Assembly: GCA_016936695.1 (NCBI GenBank)
Contig: JAFGXK010000163.1
Coordinates: 1 to 14,782, forward strand
From: Bacteroidales bacterium
GTDB taxonomy: Bacteria > Bacteroidota > Bacteroidia > Bacteroidales > VadinHA17
Direction: 5' to 3'
Length of the DNA stretch: 14,782 bases
The translations under genes and the position numbers were made by a program. The notes beneath the pieces were generated by a model. The model had not been told where the DNA came from and searched no databases. It saw nothing but the letters and a program-made list of their open reading frames with translations. This document shows positions 1 to 7,718 of the stretch, in pieces. How positions within the stretch are numbered: position 1 is the first letter of the stretch; each line of letters opens with the position of its first letter.

Positions 1-144
1 CTGGGAAATACAAGGCTGCAGATGTTTGCAGGAATCGAGAACATAACCGACAGAAGCTACACAAGCCATCTTTCAACCAACAGGGGAAATATCAGCGTTG
101 AACCCGGTCGAAATATTTACCTGAGGTTGACACTGGGATTTTGA
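1..144 (+). CDS. TonB-dependent receptor, C-terminal fragment
   Basis: This is the last 47 codons of a gene that begins outside the window, read in frame from base 1 to a TGA at 142-144. The peptide contains GIENITDRSYTSHLS, then an EPGRN segment, and ends in YLRLTLGF. An 'ENxTDxxYxxHLS ... PGRNxY' block followed by alternating residues and a terminal Phe is the usual last strands of a TonB-dependent outer-membrane receptor; the terminal aromatic residue is the signal for barrel insertion. Such receptors take up siderophores, metal complexes, vitamins or glycans, but the plug and most of the barrel are missing, so the substrate cannot be named. The gene converges on the DUF1080 gene, with only 59 bp between the two stop codons, most of it an octamer repeat. 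Confidence 0.82.
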   Translation: MGNTRLQMFAGIENITDRSYTSHLSTNRGNISVEPGRNIYLRLTLGF

Positions 145-152
145 GGAAGGGG

Positions 153-192
153 TGACTGCATGACTGCATGACCGCATGACTGCACGACGGCA
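153..192. repeat. Octamer tandem repeat (5 x 8 bp)
   Basis: Five contiguous 8-bp units read TGACTGCA, TGACTGCA, TGACCGCA, TGACTGCA, CGACGGCA. They occupy most of the 59-bp gap between two convergent stop codons (144 and 204). No rho-independent terminator is visible in that gap, so the array sits where one would be expected. Confidence 0.85.
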
Positions 193-203
193 CTAACTGT
201 CAA

Positions 204-944
204 CTATTTCGTAACTCCCGCTGGCAGCTCAATTATCTTCAGGTTGCGAAAATGTATCTCAGCTCCTTCCGACTCGAGGCATAAATATCCTTTTCTCTTT
301 GATGAATTGGTGATGCCGTTGACAACTTTTCCGTTCACCGAGAGCTTTATGACGCCATCGATGCAGATAACATCATATATATTCCACTCTCCTTTCCCCT
401 TGCACCGGTTCTCAACCGACTTGCTCCTTGTCCCGCGCGGATTGTCGGGAGTGGTGGTAACTCCGTTTACTCCAAACAGCTCTCCATGGACATATGCTAT
501 TGGTGGAACCACTCCGTCCTTTGTGTTAAGCCTTACCCAGTCGAGTTCGAGCATCTGAACCTCAACACCGTTCGGGAGCCTCGATTTTTCGTCGGGATTT
601 GCATCTGACCATACAAATACCCCGGAGTTGCCTCCCGGTTCAACGTGCATCCATTCAACATGCAGGATGAAGTTCTCATATTGCTTCTCCGACCGCATTA
701 CACCAATCGGATGACCGGAACAAACAAGAATTCCTCCCCGTTTAGACCAGGTGTCCTCCGAAGTGTTTACATTGACCCAAAGCAGAGGGGCATTGTTTTT
801 CTGACCTGCCACGGGTGTGACATCTTTTAGAATAACAGCTTTCCCGAACTCAAGTGGCTTTTGCGACCGGGCTTCCCTGCTGCCTGCAAAAAAGAAAAGC
901 AGCAGTAATCCTGCCGCAATTGTTTTACTGGAATATTTCATCAT
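204..944 (-). CDS. Secreted DUF1080 protein (3-keto-disaccharide hydrolase family)
   Basis: A 246-aa protein with a hydrophobic signal segment (about residues 8-21) and likely cleavage near residue 28. The mature part carries landmarks of the DUF1080 family (PF06439), a concanavalin-like beta-sandwich: GGNSGVF at 104-110, NGVEVQML at 125-132, GEWNIYDV at 185-192, a VNGKVVN strand near 203-209, and a final LCLESEGAEIHFRNLKI strand at 221-237. Family members act on glycosides oxidised at C3, splitting 3-keto-disaccharides or 3-keto-glycosides in the periplasm; that role is family knowledge, not proved here. Length fits a single-domain member. The first two codons are both ATG (942-944 and 939-941); either could be used. 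A Gfo/Idh/MocA oxidoreductase, which could supply 3-keto substrates, lies about 9 kb away in this window. Confidence 0.9.
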   Translation of the reverse strand: MMKYSSKTIAAGLLLLFFFAGSREARSQKPLEFGKAVILKDVTPVAGQKNNAPLLWVNVNTSEDTWSKRGGILVCSGHPIGVMRSEKQYENFILHVEWMHVEPGGNSGVFVWSDANPDEKSRLPNGVEVQMLELDWVRLNTKDGVVPPIAYVHGELFGVNGVTTTPDNPRGTRSKSVENRCKGKGEWNIYDVICIDGVIKLSVNGKVVNGITNSSKRKGYLCLESEGAEIHFRNLKIIELPAGVTK

Positions 945-960
945 TCTATGAGTTTTATTC

Positions 961-968
961 CAAAGATA
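961..968 (-). promoter_or_regulatory. Candidate -7 element for the DUF1080 gene
   Basis: On the minus strand this reads TATCTTTG, an exact match to the Bacteroidota -7 consensus TAnnTTTG, 16 bp upstream of the ATG at 944. No convincing TTTG lies 19-21 bp further upstream, so only half of the promoter is supported. Confidence 0.4.
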
Positions 969-1000
969 GTCAATACAATGTCCTGCTCATAGAATTGAGT

Positions 1001-1231
1001 TCACTTTCTTCGTGCATTCAGCGCCCTGTTGTTCTTCCTGTACCTTTTAAGGGCATCATTTCTTGTCCTGGTATTATGCTTCGAATAAAAAGCCTTGTTC
1101 TTTTCCAGCTGCAGATTGCTGAGAAGCATCAATCCTTTCAGTTCATGGAAGTTCTTCCTGCTGGAGGAGCAACCGGTAGTTACTGCGATGACCATCAGAC
1201 AGGTCAGGCAGAAAATAATTATCCTTTTCAT
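1001..1231 (-). CDS. Small lipoprotein, hypothetical
   Basis: A 76-aa protein opening with MKRIII and a hydrophobic stretch that ends in VTTGC, a plausible lipobox with the lipid-modified Cys at residue 21. The mature part is only about 55 residues, strongly basic, and ends in a run rich in Arg, Lys and Asn. No known domain is recognised. The signal peptide and lipobox are the main reason for calling it a gene. It lies 56 bp upstream of the DUF1080 gene on the same strand, and the partial promoter between them suggests the DUF1080 gene can also be transcribed separately. Small basic lipoproteins of this kind are common and mostly uncharacterised in Bacteroidota. Confidence 0.6.
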   Translation of the reverse strand: MKRIIIFCLTCLMVIAVTTGCSSSRKNFHELKGLMLLSNLQLEKNKAFYSKHNTRTRNDALKRYRKNNRALNARRK

Positions 1232-1511
1232 CCTGATGGATTTAACCAGAATACACCCATATACCTGTTTAAACCAATGACTTCACAGAATTTTTTACGA
1301 GAATTCCCGGAAAAAGTTACACTGAAACTGAATAAAAGGGTAAGTATTAAGGTCGGATCATCACCCGTACCGATACCATGATTTCTGTCCGATCAGATAT
1401 ACCGGACTAAACTGCAAAAAGGAACAGGCTAAACACTCAGCCTAGACCGGAAAGGAAAACCTGTTTCTTTTTGCCTTTTTCTGGTTTTTATCAGCTCCGG
1501 ATTTTTTCTTT

Positions 1512-1913
1512 TCAAAATTCAACACCGGATAAGATACCACGGTTCTTTTCCGTCTGCAATCGGTCCTGGTTTTTTTCTTTGCTACTTTCGCCGGCCTTTC
1601 CGAAACCAGCACAAACGGGACAAAGGCTGCGAGCAGCACCAATCCCCTTAATCGTAGATTTCTCAATGGCTATTACTTTACATTTATCCTGCAATTCTAT
1701 TCTTATCTGCATCGAAGGACATTGTAAAGGTATCCCCAACCGGTCAGTCTTCCTAGTGAGACAATTTAGCAAACCGGGCATATGAGGGTTAATTTCAATT
1801 TCTTTGTCAATAAAAAACAGTTGCCTGTAACCAAAGCAGGCTCCTTCATAAACATCTGGGAAAGATTGGTCAAAGCTCCCCGGAAATTTACAGATTATCA
1901 GTGGAAAATCCAT
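1512..1913 (-). CDS. Doubtful hypothetical ORF (133 aa)
   Basis: An ATG-started frame encoding 133 residues with no signal peptide, membrane span or family motif that I recognise. It has seven cysteines scattered without a clear metal-binding pattern. It overlaps, in another frame, a 74-codon ORF at 1442-1666 that starts with TTG and encodes a hydrophobic start followed by a very basic tail. At most one of the two is likely to be real. Composition is not persuasive for either, and both may be remnants of a decayed gene or chance open frames in AT-rich spacer. It is listed only because it is the longest frame in an 800-bp stretch with nothing better. Confidence 0.2.
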   Translation of the reverse strand: MDFPLIICKFPGSFDQSFPDVYEGACFGYRQLFFIDKEIEINPHMPGLLNCLTRKTDRLGIPLQCPSMQIRIELQDKCKVIAIEKSTIKGIGAARSLCPVCAGFGKAGESSKEKNQDRLQTEKNRGILSGVEF

Positions 1914-1959
1914 TTCCGGGACTTTAGTAATCGCGTAAACAGCTGATAATATGCAACAT

Positions 1960-2017
1960 AAAACAGCCAGTTCACCAAAACTGCTGAAAAATGCTGTTTT
2001 TATAAACTGACTGTTTT
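1960..2017 (-). terminator. Imperfect inverted repeat, possible terminator of the lipocalin-like gene
   Basis: Arms AAAACAGCCAGTT (1960-1972) and AACTGACTGTTTT (2005-2017) pair at 12 of 13 positions around a 32-nt loop. They lie 20 bp past the stop of the minus-strand lipoprotein gene, and on that strand the second arm ends in TTTT. The stem is A/T-rich and the loop long, so termination is plausible rather than clear. Confidence 0.4.
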
Positions 2018-2036
2018 AAGAGACAAGAATCCCGGC

Positions 2037-2549
2037 TTACTGTTTCTCGAGTATCATTTCGATTGTAACCGAGATATCCTCGGGAACATCATCATCGTTT
2101 AGATCTTCGCTGATCTCCTCTGCCATTCCCATTACGGCTTTGGCCGATGTCAGAGATATGATATCCAGGACTATTGTTTCATCGGAATCGGAATCGAGGG
2201 TAAGCTTCTTGTAATCTGAACTCAGGCTCCAAGTTCCCGTATCTGATTCATCACCCATGGTGGCTGTGTATGTATTGTCAGCCCTGATCTCAATTGTTCC
2301 TGTGAACTGCTGTGCAAGAGCAGCATCGAATGCGGCCATCACAGCCTGTGCCTGCGGCTCAGTCATCGAGAATTCATCCATGTAGTACTGAAGCAGAGAC
2401 TTTGTCCCTATAGTGGCTTCAAAATCCACATTCTCGACAGTCCAGGTTCCCAGGATATCCTCTTCAGGATTCGATTCTTTTGAACATGACGCAAACACCA
2501 ATCCGGTAAACAGTACCAGAATAATCCCCTTTACAAATCTCATTTTCAT
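2037..2549 (-). CDS. Lipocalin-like lipoprotein
   Basis: An exported lipoprotein of about 170 residues. From the ATG at 2549 the signal peptide ends in the lipobox FASC (Cys22), followed by an acidic tether. The mature domain opens with DILGTWTVENVDF and later has a 'TYTATMGDESDTGTWSLSSDYKKLTL' type segment. This GTW start, repeated GTW strand and calculated-value ending are typical of Bacteroidota lipocalin-like or DUF4923/DUF5004-type beta-barrel lipoproteins. No ligand can be inferred. The C-terminus is acidic (repeated Asp and Glu). A GTG lies two codons upstream (2553-2555) and another ATG two codons downstream (2543); the ATG at 2549 is preferred over the GTG. It sits 149 bp downstream of the beta-barrel gene on the same strand, but a terminator lies between, so it is probably transcribed on its own. 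Confidence 0.82.
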   Translation of the reverse strand: MKMRFVKGIILVLFTGLVFASCSKESNPEEDILGTWTVENVDFEATIGTKSLLQYYMDEFSMTEPQAQAVMAAFDAALAQQFTGTIEIRADNTYTATMGDESDTGTWSLSSDYKKLTLDSDSDETIVLDIISLTSAKAVMGMAEEISEDLNDDDVPEDISVTIEMILEKQ

Positions 2550-2640
2550 TTTCACATCATTTTTTGGTTATTGGTACTGGTAAAACGTCAGGAATGGGTA
2601 ATAAATTCTGCAAAACATGAAATATTTGACAAAGGAACAG

Positions 2641-2682
2641 AAAAATAAAAAAGGCCTTCCTGTTCAGTTTTCCGGAAGGCCT
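2641..2682 (-). terminator. Rho-independent terminator of the beta-barrel gene
   Basis: AGGCCTTCC (2652-2660) and GGAAGGCCT (2674-2682) form a perfect 9-bp stem with a 13-nt loop. On the minus strand the stem is followed by TTTTTTATTTTT, so it ends transcription of the gene whose stop is at 2705. Confidence 0.88.
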
Positions 2683-2704
2683 CTATTATAATGATTTCGA
2701 CGGA

Positions 2705-3259
2705 TCAGTTGAGCGGGATCACCACACCGGCATTGATGCCAATCCATGACAATGATTCTCCTTCAGCAAAAACATTATGCAGTTTCAGATTTGCACAGAA
2801 TTTCAGAGTCTCATTAATGTCATAGGTAATTCCTGCTACAGGAGCGAGTCCAAAATAAAGCTCGCTTTCACTTTCCGATTCTCCATCGTATTTAACTCTC
2901 ATGCCAAATCTGTAAATGCCAAGGTCAGCACCCACATATGGTTTTACACTGTTTCCTCCAAAGTGGTATTCAAAGAGACCTGTCACCGGGATCATTGAGT
3001 AACAGGCTTTGAAATCCATTTCATCCCATCCAAAATCTTCGGCTCCGAACCTGTTGAATCCCAGATTTGCACCAACTGCCATATTGTCGTTCAACATGTA
3101 TTTGCCGAACAGGTTAATTCCTACTCCCATGTTTGCCGCATCAGCAAAATCACCAATGGGAGCCTGAAGTCCAAGGGTCGCTCCACCTGTAATCTGGGCG
3201 TTGGCGGTGAAGGAAAACAAACAAAACATTGCAATAAACAATACTGATAATTTTTTCAT
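2705..3259 (-). CDS. Small outer-membrane beta-barrel protein
   Basis: A 184-aa protein with a clean signal peptide (MKKLSVLFIA, cleavage expected after ANA at residue 21). The mature part is a series of alternating-residue strands: GGATLGLQAPIGDFADAANMGVGINLFGKY, then a NDNMAVGANLGFNRF strand, a KPYVGADLGIY strand and a C-terminal GINAGVVIPLN. This is the pattern of the 8-stranded OmpA-like or 'outer membrane protein beta-barrel' family (PF13568/PF13505 type) of Bacteroidota. The length fits that family. A loop rich in repeated Ser-Glu lies near residue 127. No transport substrate or enzymatic role can be read from it; such proteins are usually structural or of unknown function. A strong terminator follows the gene. 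Confidence 0.88.
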   Translation of the reverse strand: MKKLSVLFIAMFCLFSFTANAQITGGATLGLQAPIGDFADAANMGVGINLFGKYMLNDNMAVGANLGFNRFGAEDFGWDEMDFKACYSMIPVTGLFEYHFGGNSVKPYVGADLGIYRFGMRVKYDGESESESELYFGLAPVAGITYDINETLKFCANLKLHNVFAEGESLSWIGINAGVVIPLN

Positions 3260-3837
3260 AGGTAAATGATTTTTAATGCCTACTCATTTGTTTTTCGGCT
3301 GCCACATCCTACTCTCTTAAGGATTTTCGGACACCTCCTGTATGTCTTTCTTCGATTTGTTTTGGAATTCTGAAAACGAATACCCCGCATGTTTAGTATT
3401 TCTCCCGGTGATTAATTGTCTCCTTGCTGCTAAAGCAAAGTTAAACACTTGTCAGAAACAGAGGGTATTGTTTTCGGGAATATTACCGGCAACCACGCGA
3501 AGAATCGTAATGTTTGTTTTAAACCGTAAAAAGAGAATCCCCTGCCAACAATCGGGTCTGACGGGCAGGGGATGTAATTCCGGAGAAATTGGGGAAAAAA
3601 GGAGTGTTGTCTTCACCGGAATTGAGGGGAATGGTAAAAATTTATTTCAAGAGTTCCTCGTCAGGAACAGTTCTAAGTTAACATCAAACCGGCTTTGTTT
3701 TGCAATCTTATCGCCAATCTGTATGAAACGGACCTCTGGCTGTATAAACACCACGGCTTTTTGTGTGAATGCCTCAAAACAAACCGTTCTGAGAAGTAAT
3801 GAATCTGTCAGTTACTGAGCCCGGTTAAAGGCCAAAA
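3260..3837. other. Long intergenic stretch without a gene
   Basis: About 580 bp between the beta-barrel start and the regulator stop. A plus-strand frame at 3342-3818 is open but encodes a cysteine-rich sequence with no signal or motif, and a strong hairpin lies inside it, so I reject it as a gene. The hairpin at 3537-3573 is the only definite structure; a short one, GTTCCT/AGGAAC, lies at 3653-3668. Confidence 0.6.
3531..3573 (-). terminator. Orphan terminator-like hairpin
   Basis: ATCCCCTGCC (3537-3546; positions 3537-3538 supply A and T) pairs perfectly with GGCAGGGGAT (3564-3573), giving a 10-bp GC-rich stem with a 17-nt loop. On the minus strand it is followed within a few bases by TTTTT (3527-3532 region). 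It would end minus-strand transcripts, but the nearest minus-strand stop is at 3838, about 265 bp upstream: either a long 3' UTR or an unannotated short transcript. Confidence 0.5.
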
Positions 3838-4599
3838 CTACATTTTCCTCACTTTTTCAATAAGAGATCTTAGTTTTTCCTGTGATACCCTGATCCTGTA
3901 TTCAGCCTGGTTCATGCTCAAAATACACTCCGATTGCTTGGTGTTGATCCTCTTGAGATAAGAAGTGTTGATTATCACCGACCGGCTGACTCTGATAAAA
4001 TCCCGCGACGGAAGCTGCTCTTCCACTTTGTGAAGAAGCGATGTCACAACCTGGGTCTTCCCGTCGCTCAGAAAGAACTTTGAATAATTCCCGTCAGCCT
4101 CGACATAGATGATCTCTTCGGGTTCAATCAGAATTATGCCGGAAATATTCCTGAAAAACAGCTTCCTGTATGAACTGAGAAGAAGTGATGTGTCCTGAAC
4201 CTTGCCGGATTCCCTGTTGTCCAGGCACCTCATAAGGGTATCCTTAAGCCTCGATGGCTCTATGGGCTTCAGGAGATAATCGAAGGCAGCATATTCAAAA
4301 GCCTTTATTGCATAATCATCATAAGCTGTCGTGAAAACAATATGGGGATTAACCGATTTGATCCTGTTAAGATCATCAAGTATCTCAAACCCGTTCATCC
4401 CGGGCATCTTAATATCGAGAAATACAATGTCGGGTGTCAGTGATATAATGAGTCTGACTGCCTCCAGTGGATCGCGGGTAGATCCTGTAACTTCGACCAG
4501 TCCTGTCTTAAACAGCAGACTGCTAAGAAGACTGAGGGATTCCGGCTCATCCTCCACGATCACAGCCTCAAGTATATTCCTTGCTTTAATTCTGCTCAT
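3838..4599 (-). CDS. LytTR-family response regulator
   Basis: A 253-aa two-domain response regulator. The receiver domain (about 10-125) has the acidic pair Glu16/Asp17, the phospho-acceptor Asp62 in FLDIKMPG, the conserved Thr in FTTAYDDYA (90-91), and Lys111 in the LLKP motif, so it looks fully functional. The C-terminal domain (about 150-250) is a LytTR DNA-binding domain: 'EEIIYVEADGNYSKFF', then 'FIRVSRSVIINTSYLKRI'. It is transcribed 65 bp after the histidine kinase gene and is almost certainly its partner. LytTR regulators usually bind paired direct repeats upstream of targets; the targets here are unknown, though the divergent S8 peptidase gene beyond the kinase is a candidate. Length is normal for the family. 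Confidence 0.95.
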   Translation of the reverse strand: MSRIKARNILEAVIVEDEPESLSLLSSLLFKTGLVEVTGSTRDPLEAVRLIISLTPDIVFLDIKMPGMNGFEILDDLNRIKSVNPHIVFTTAYDDYAIKAFEYAAFDYLLKPIEPSRLKDTLMRCLDNRESGKVQDTSLLLSSYRKLFFRNISGIILIEPEEIIYVEADGNYSKFFLSDGKTQVVTSLLHKVEEQLPSRDFIRVSRSVIINTSYLKRINTKQSECILSMNQAEYRIRVSQEKLRSLIEKVRKM

Positions 4600-4638
4600 T
4601 GTCTTTCTGTTTTAATACAATCTCCATTCCCGAAATTT

Positions 4639-4654
4639 CCGGCCAACAGGCCGG
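4639..4654 (-). promoter_or_regulatory. Intercistronic hairpin between kinase and regulator
   Basis: CCGGCC and GGCCGG form a 6-bp all-GC stem with an AACA tetraloop, inside the 65-bp gap between the kinase stop and the regulator start. No T-run follows, so it is not a standard terminator; it might affect mRNA stability or the kinase-to-regulator ratio. Confidence 0.35.
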
Positions 4655-4664
4655 CAGACTCTGA

Positions 4665-7600
4665 CTACCTTGTTTTTCTTTCGTTCTCCTTTGCTTCCTT
4701 ACCTTCAGGAACATCAAACCTGTAACTGTCGGGTACGATAATCCTGATTTCGGTCCCGGCCGCATTGCCCGACGCATCGGAAAGATCATGTATCTCAAAT
4801 CCGGCCTTCTCCCTGTTGAACCTGCTCATGAATTCAAAAATGCGTTCAATTGTCCTGATCCCCTGACCAAATCCTTGTTTCCCCGAAGCTGCAGCAGCTT
4901 CTCTTCCCACCCCGTTATCCGAAACTATTATCAGCATGGCATCATTAAGACGGCCCACCCTGACTCCTATACTACCTCCTTCTTTTCTGTTTTCAATGCC
5001 ATGCTTGACTGAGTTCTCCACAAAAGTCTGAATGGTCATTTTAGGCAAAAGACGCTGCAGATCAGTACCTTCACCGATGTCGACCGAATAAGTAAATCTC
5101 TCCCTGAATCTCAGTTTCTGTAGTTCACAGTACCGTCTTACAAAATCAATTTCATCAGAAAGGGTCCTTATCATTATCGAGCCATCTGCAATGGACGATC
5201 GCAGGAGACCTGAAAGGGCGACAATATAATCATATGCCGATTCCGCACTTCCCTTCATAATAACCGAACCCACCGACGAAATGACGTTGAAAGTGAAGTG
5301 AGGATCAAATTGCCTGAGGATGGAATTCATCTGCAACCTTATCAGTTCATTCCTGAGCTGAGTCTCCTGTTCCTTCTTCCGGATGGACCTCCTTGCAATA
5401 AGAAAGGATAAAAACATTAAAATAAGGCCAGCAATTGCCGCAAACCCGATTTTAAAACCGAGTCTCTGCCACAAGGCAGGTATTATATTGAATCCGAGTG
5501 AATAAGATCTCTGCGTGGAAACACCGTCAGAATTTACGGCCTTCAACTGGAACTCATAATGCCCGGGTTTCAGGTTCATGTAAATCGCTTCGCCTTCGCT
5601 GCTGTAACCCGACCATACATCCTCATGACCGGCGAGCCGGTGCTGATACATCACCTTCTCCGGGTTGGTGGTTAAAATGCCTGTATATCTGAATCTCAGA
5701 TTGTTTTGCAAATTCGTAAGGATGACAGGTCCCTGCCTGCCATAAAACAGTTCCGGGATCTTAAGCGACTCCCAGGTAAGACTATCGGTTTCAAATTCAA
5801 CATCGGTAACTGTGATCCTTGGGGGGTGACTGTTCCTCCTGAGTTTTTTATCATCCAGAATGATCACGCTCCCTGAAGCCATGATCCAGAATCGGCCGTC
5901 ACTTCCTCGAATTATACCGTTGTCGAGACAGTCGTTTCCCGTAAATCCGTCCGTTGCGTTATACAGTCTGAAATAATCCGCTTCGCCACGATAAAACTTC
6001 TTAAGATCGATGATACAGATATCAGTCATCCTTCCGACCATAATACGCGATGAATCCATCATAATGATTGAATTTGCCGAAGTATTTATACTCTCAGGCA
6101 GCCCATGCGTAAAAGAGTTTGATGATCCTTTTTTAAGAAAGAGTCCCTCTTCGGATGTGACCCATACTCCTCCCCTTCCATCCCTGACAAGGGTGAAGGT
6201 AATCGCTGAGGAAACAAGGGTGTCCCTTACCCGTACAGCGTTACCCCCTTCAAACAAAACAACTCCTTTCCCTGCTGATAACCAGTAAGAATTTTCTGCT
6301 TCTCTTACAATCCCTTCAACTACGCCGTGTCCCGTTGATACAAAATCGGGATAATGACTCATTTTGTTATTTTTCAAATGGTACAGTCCCCTGCCTGTTC
6401 CAAAAAGGAGGGACTTGTCGACCGGATCTTCATAGATTATGCAAACCTGACTGTCGTAGGGGATACCCTCTAACTTTGAAAAGGAATAACCATCCCAGAT
6501 CAGTACCCCCTGCTTGGTTGAGAAATATACAGTCCCGTCGGATGAAGTGATACTCCCCTTGAAAAAGCTTAAGTCACCCGGAAAAACCTTCCTGTGATCA
6601 ATCCTGGGAACAAGTTTCTTCCCGTCGTATTCAATCAACTCCCCGGTAAGTGAACCGAACCAGATATGCCCGTGCCTGTCGCGAGCTATTGCCCAGGTGT
6701 TTTTTGGCAATCCGTCATCCTCCGTCAGGTAGGAAAAGGCCGTTGAAAGCAGCCGGTGAAGGTTCACTTCCGACCCCAGCCATAGATTCGATTCACTGTC
6801 AATAAGATAAGACGACAATAAAGGATGATCGATTTCAGTAACCTCCCTACCGTCAAAATAAACCAGGGGTAATCCGGTTACATTTCCGCGCGCATTCATC
6901 TCTGCCCTGCCTGTACTATTGATAATATTCAGAGGGATTAAAGCACCGGCTGAATACTCATAGCTTTCACTTGAGGACTGTACTATTATTTTACCCCTGT
7001 CTTGACGTAGGCTTACCGCCGTTAAATCACCCAACCTCGTTACCTCTTTGTTACGGTATCTCCATAAATGCCCGAGCGAATCGAGAATTACAAAGTCTCC
7101 TGAATTCCTGTCAGGAAGAAAGGTGACAACATTCAAATGAGAAAAGCCGTCATATTTATCCGAATAATCAGTGTAAACTCCTTTCCTGAATGATATCATT
7201 CTGTTGCGCCCCGATGCCAGATCTTTGAGGATGAGTGCAATGGAATCACCTAAACTGCAGGCATAGGCAAAGTTTTCGGAGGATGATCTCTCCGTATAAG
7301 GAAAAAACCTGAAACCATAACCGTTGTATTCTGATAAACCCTCCAGGGTCAACGCCCATACCGTTCCCTGATGATCTTCAAGTATCCAGTTTACAAGGTT
7401 GGAAGGCAATCCGTCCTTCCTGAAGTAATTTCTGAATTCCAGACCATCGAACCTTGATATTCCGTTGCGGGTGAGAATCCAGATGAATCCACGGCTGTCC
7501 TCATAAAGCTGGTTTGCCTGCGTCTGAGGCAATCCGTCAGAGACTGTATACTCGCGCCATGGATATTTCTGACCTTTCAGGGTAAGTCCGGGCAAGCAAA

Positions 7601-7667
7601 GAACGACCGTCAGCACCATAATCAGCACTGCTCCTGAAAGCGAATATCTGGCCCTGCCTGATACCAT
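4665..7667 (-). CDS. Periplasmic-propeller sensor histidine kinase (Y_Y_Y, LytS-type kinase)
   Basis: A 1000-aa inner-membrane sensor. An N-terminal hydrophobic segment (about 12-31) is followed by a long periplasmic region of two-component-propeller repeats ('SDGLPQTQANQLYEDSRGFIWI' near 43-64, 'DDGLPKNTWAIARDRHGHIWFG' near 317-338, 'DGRGGVWVTSEEGL' near 496-509). A Y_Y_Y domain follows (about 650-728), then one membrane span (about 737-758) and a coiled stretch into the kinase. The kinase is the His_kinase/LytS type (PF06580) with HATPase: phospho-His790 in DPHFTFN, where the family usually has Asn instead of Asp788, the N-box ENSVKHG with Asn885, and the nucleotide-binding DNGVG at 917-921. 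Relatives sense glycans or other periplasmic ligands. Unlike hybrid HTCS proteins it lacks a fused regulator; the separate LytTR gene 65 bp downstream fills that role. It diverges from an S8 peptidase gene. Confidence 0.95.
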   Translation of the reverse strand: MVSGRARYSLSGAVLIMVLTVVLCLPGLTLKGQKYPWREYTVSDGLPQTQANQLYEDSRGFIWILTRNGISRFDGLEFRNYFRKDGLPSNLVNWILEDHQGTVWALTLEGLSEYNGYGFRFFPYTERSSSENFAYACSLGDSIALILKDLASGRNRMISFRKGVYTDYSDKYDGFSHLNVVTFLPDRNSGDFVILDSLGHLWRYRNKEVTRLGDLTAVSLRQDRGKIIVQSSSESYEYSAGALIPLNIINSTGRAEMNARGNVTGLPLVYFDGREVTEIDHPLLSSYLIDSESNLWLGSEVNLHRLLSTAFSYLTEDDGLPKNTWAIARDRHGHIWFGSLTGELIEYDGKKLVPRIDHRKVFPGDLSFFKGSITSSDGTVYFSTKQGVLIWDGYSFSKLEGIPYDSQVCIIYEDPVDKSLLFGTGRGLYHLKNNKMSHYPDFVSTGHGVVEGIVREAENSYWLSAGKGVVLFEGGNAVRVRDTLVSSAITFTLVRDGRGGVWVTSEEGLFLKKGSSNSFTHGLPESINTSANSIIMMDSSRIMVGRMTDICIIDLKKFYRGEADYFRLYNATDGFTGNDCLDNGIIRGSDGRFWIMASGSVIILDDKKLRRNSHPPRITVTDVEFETDSLTWESLKIPELFYGRQGPVILTNLQNNLRFRYTGILTTNPEKVMYQHRLAGHEDVWSGYSSEGEAIYMNLKPGHYEFQLKAVNSDGVSTQRSYSLGFNIIPALWQRLGFKIGFAAIAGLILMFLSFLIARRSIRKKEQETQLRNELIRLQMNSILRQFDPHFTFNVISSVGSVIMKGSAESAYDYIVALSGLLRSSIADGSIMIRTLSDEIDFVRRYCELQKLRFRERFTYSVDIGEGTDLQRLLPKMTIQTFVENSVKHGIENRKEGGSIGVRVGRLNDAMLIIVSDNGVGREAAAASGKQGFGQGIRTIERIFEFMSRFNREKAGFEIHDLSDASGNAAGTEIRIIVPDSYRFDVPEGKEAKENERKTR

Positions 7668-7686
7668 AATCTGTGACTTGTTATGC

Positions 7687-7718
7687 TAAAGATACTGAAA
7701 GTACTTTCAGGTTGAAAT
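7687..7718 (-). promoter_or_regulatory. Candidate promoter of the kinase-regulator operon
   Basis: On the minus strand TATCTTTA (7687-7694) matches TAnnTTTG at all but the last base, about 20 bp upstream of the ATG at 7667. A weak TTTC lies near the -33 position (7714-7717). The spacer between them is the 16-bp palindrome described separately. The -33 match is poor. Confidence 0.4.
7695..7710. promoter_or_regulatory. Perfect 16-bp palindrome, candidate operator
   Basis: CTGAAAGTACTTTCAG is its own reverse complement over all 16 bases. It lies in the 160-bp gap between the divergent kinase and S8 peptidase genes, and exactly fills the spacer of the candidate kinase promoter. A symmetric dimer site there could control either or both genes. 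Which protein binds is unknown; LytTR proteins usually prefer direct repeats. A second, smaller dyad, AACATT-tag-AATGTT, lies at 7742-7756. Confidence 0.55.

Larger units (their letters stand above)
1232..2036. other. Low-density stretch without a convincing gene
   Basis: About 800 bp between two lipoprotein genes. The only long open frames are overlapping minus-strand ones at 1442-1666 and 1512-1913, neither with a recognisable domain. An imperfect inverted repeat lies at 1960-2017. I see no RNA gene or mobile-element signature here; it may hold a decayed gene. Confidence 0.4.

Noticed and set aside
854..1381. A 175-codon plus-strand frame
   Set aside because: It runs antisense to the small lipoprotein gene and part of the DUF1080 gene, both better supported by signal peptides, and has no recognisable domain.
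3342..3818. A 158-codon plus-strand frame
   Set aside because: Cysteine-rich and motif-free translation, a strong hairpin inside it, and no promoter; more likely a chance open frame in spacer DNA.
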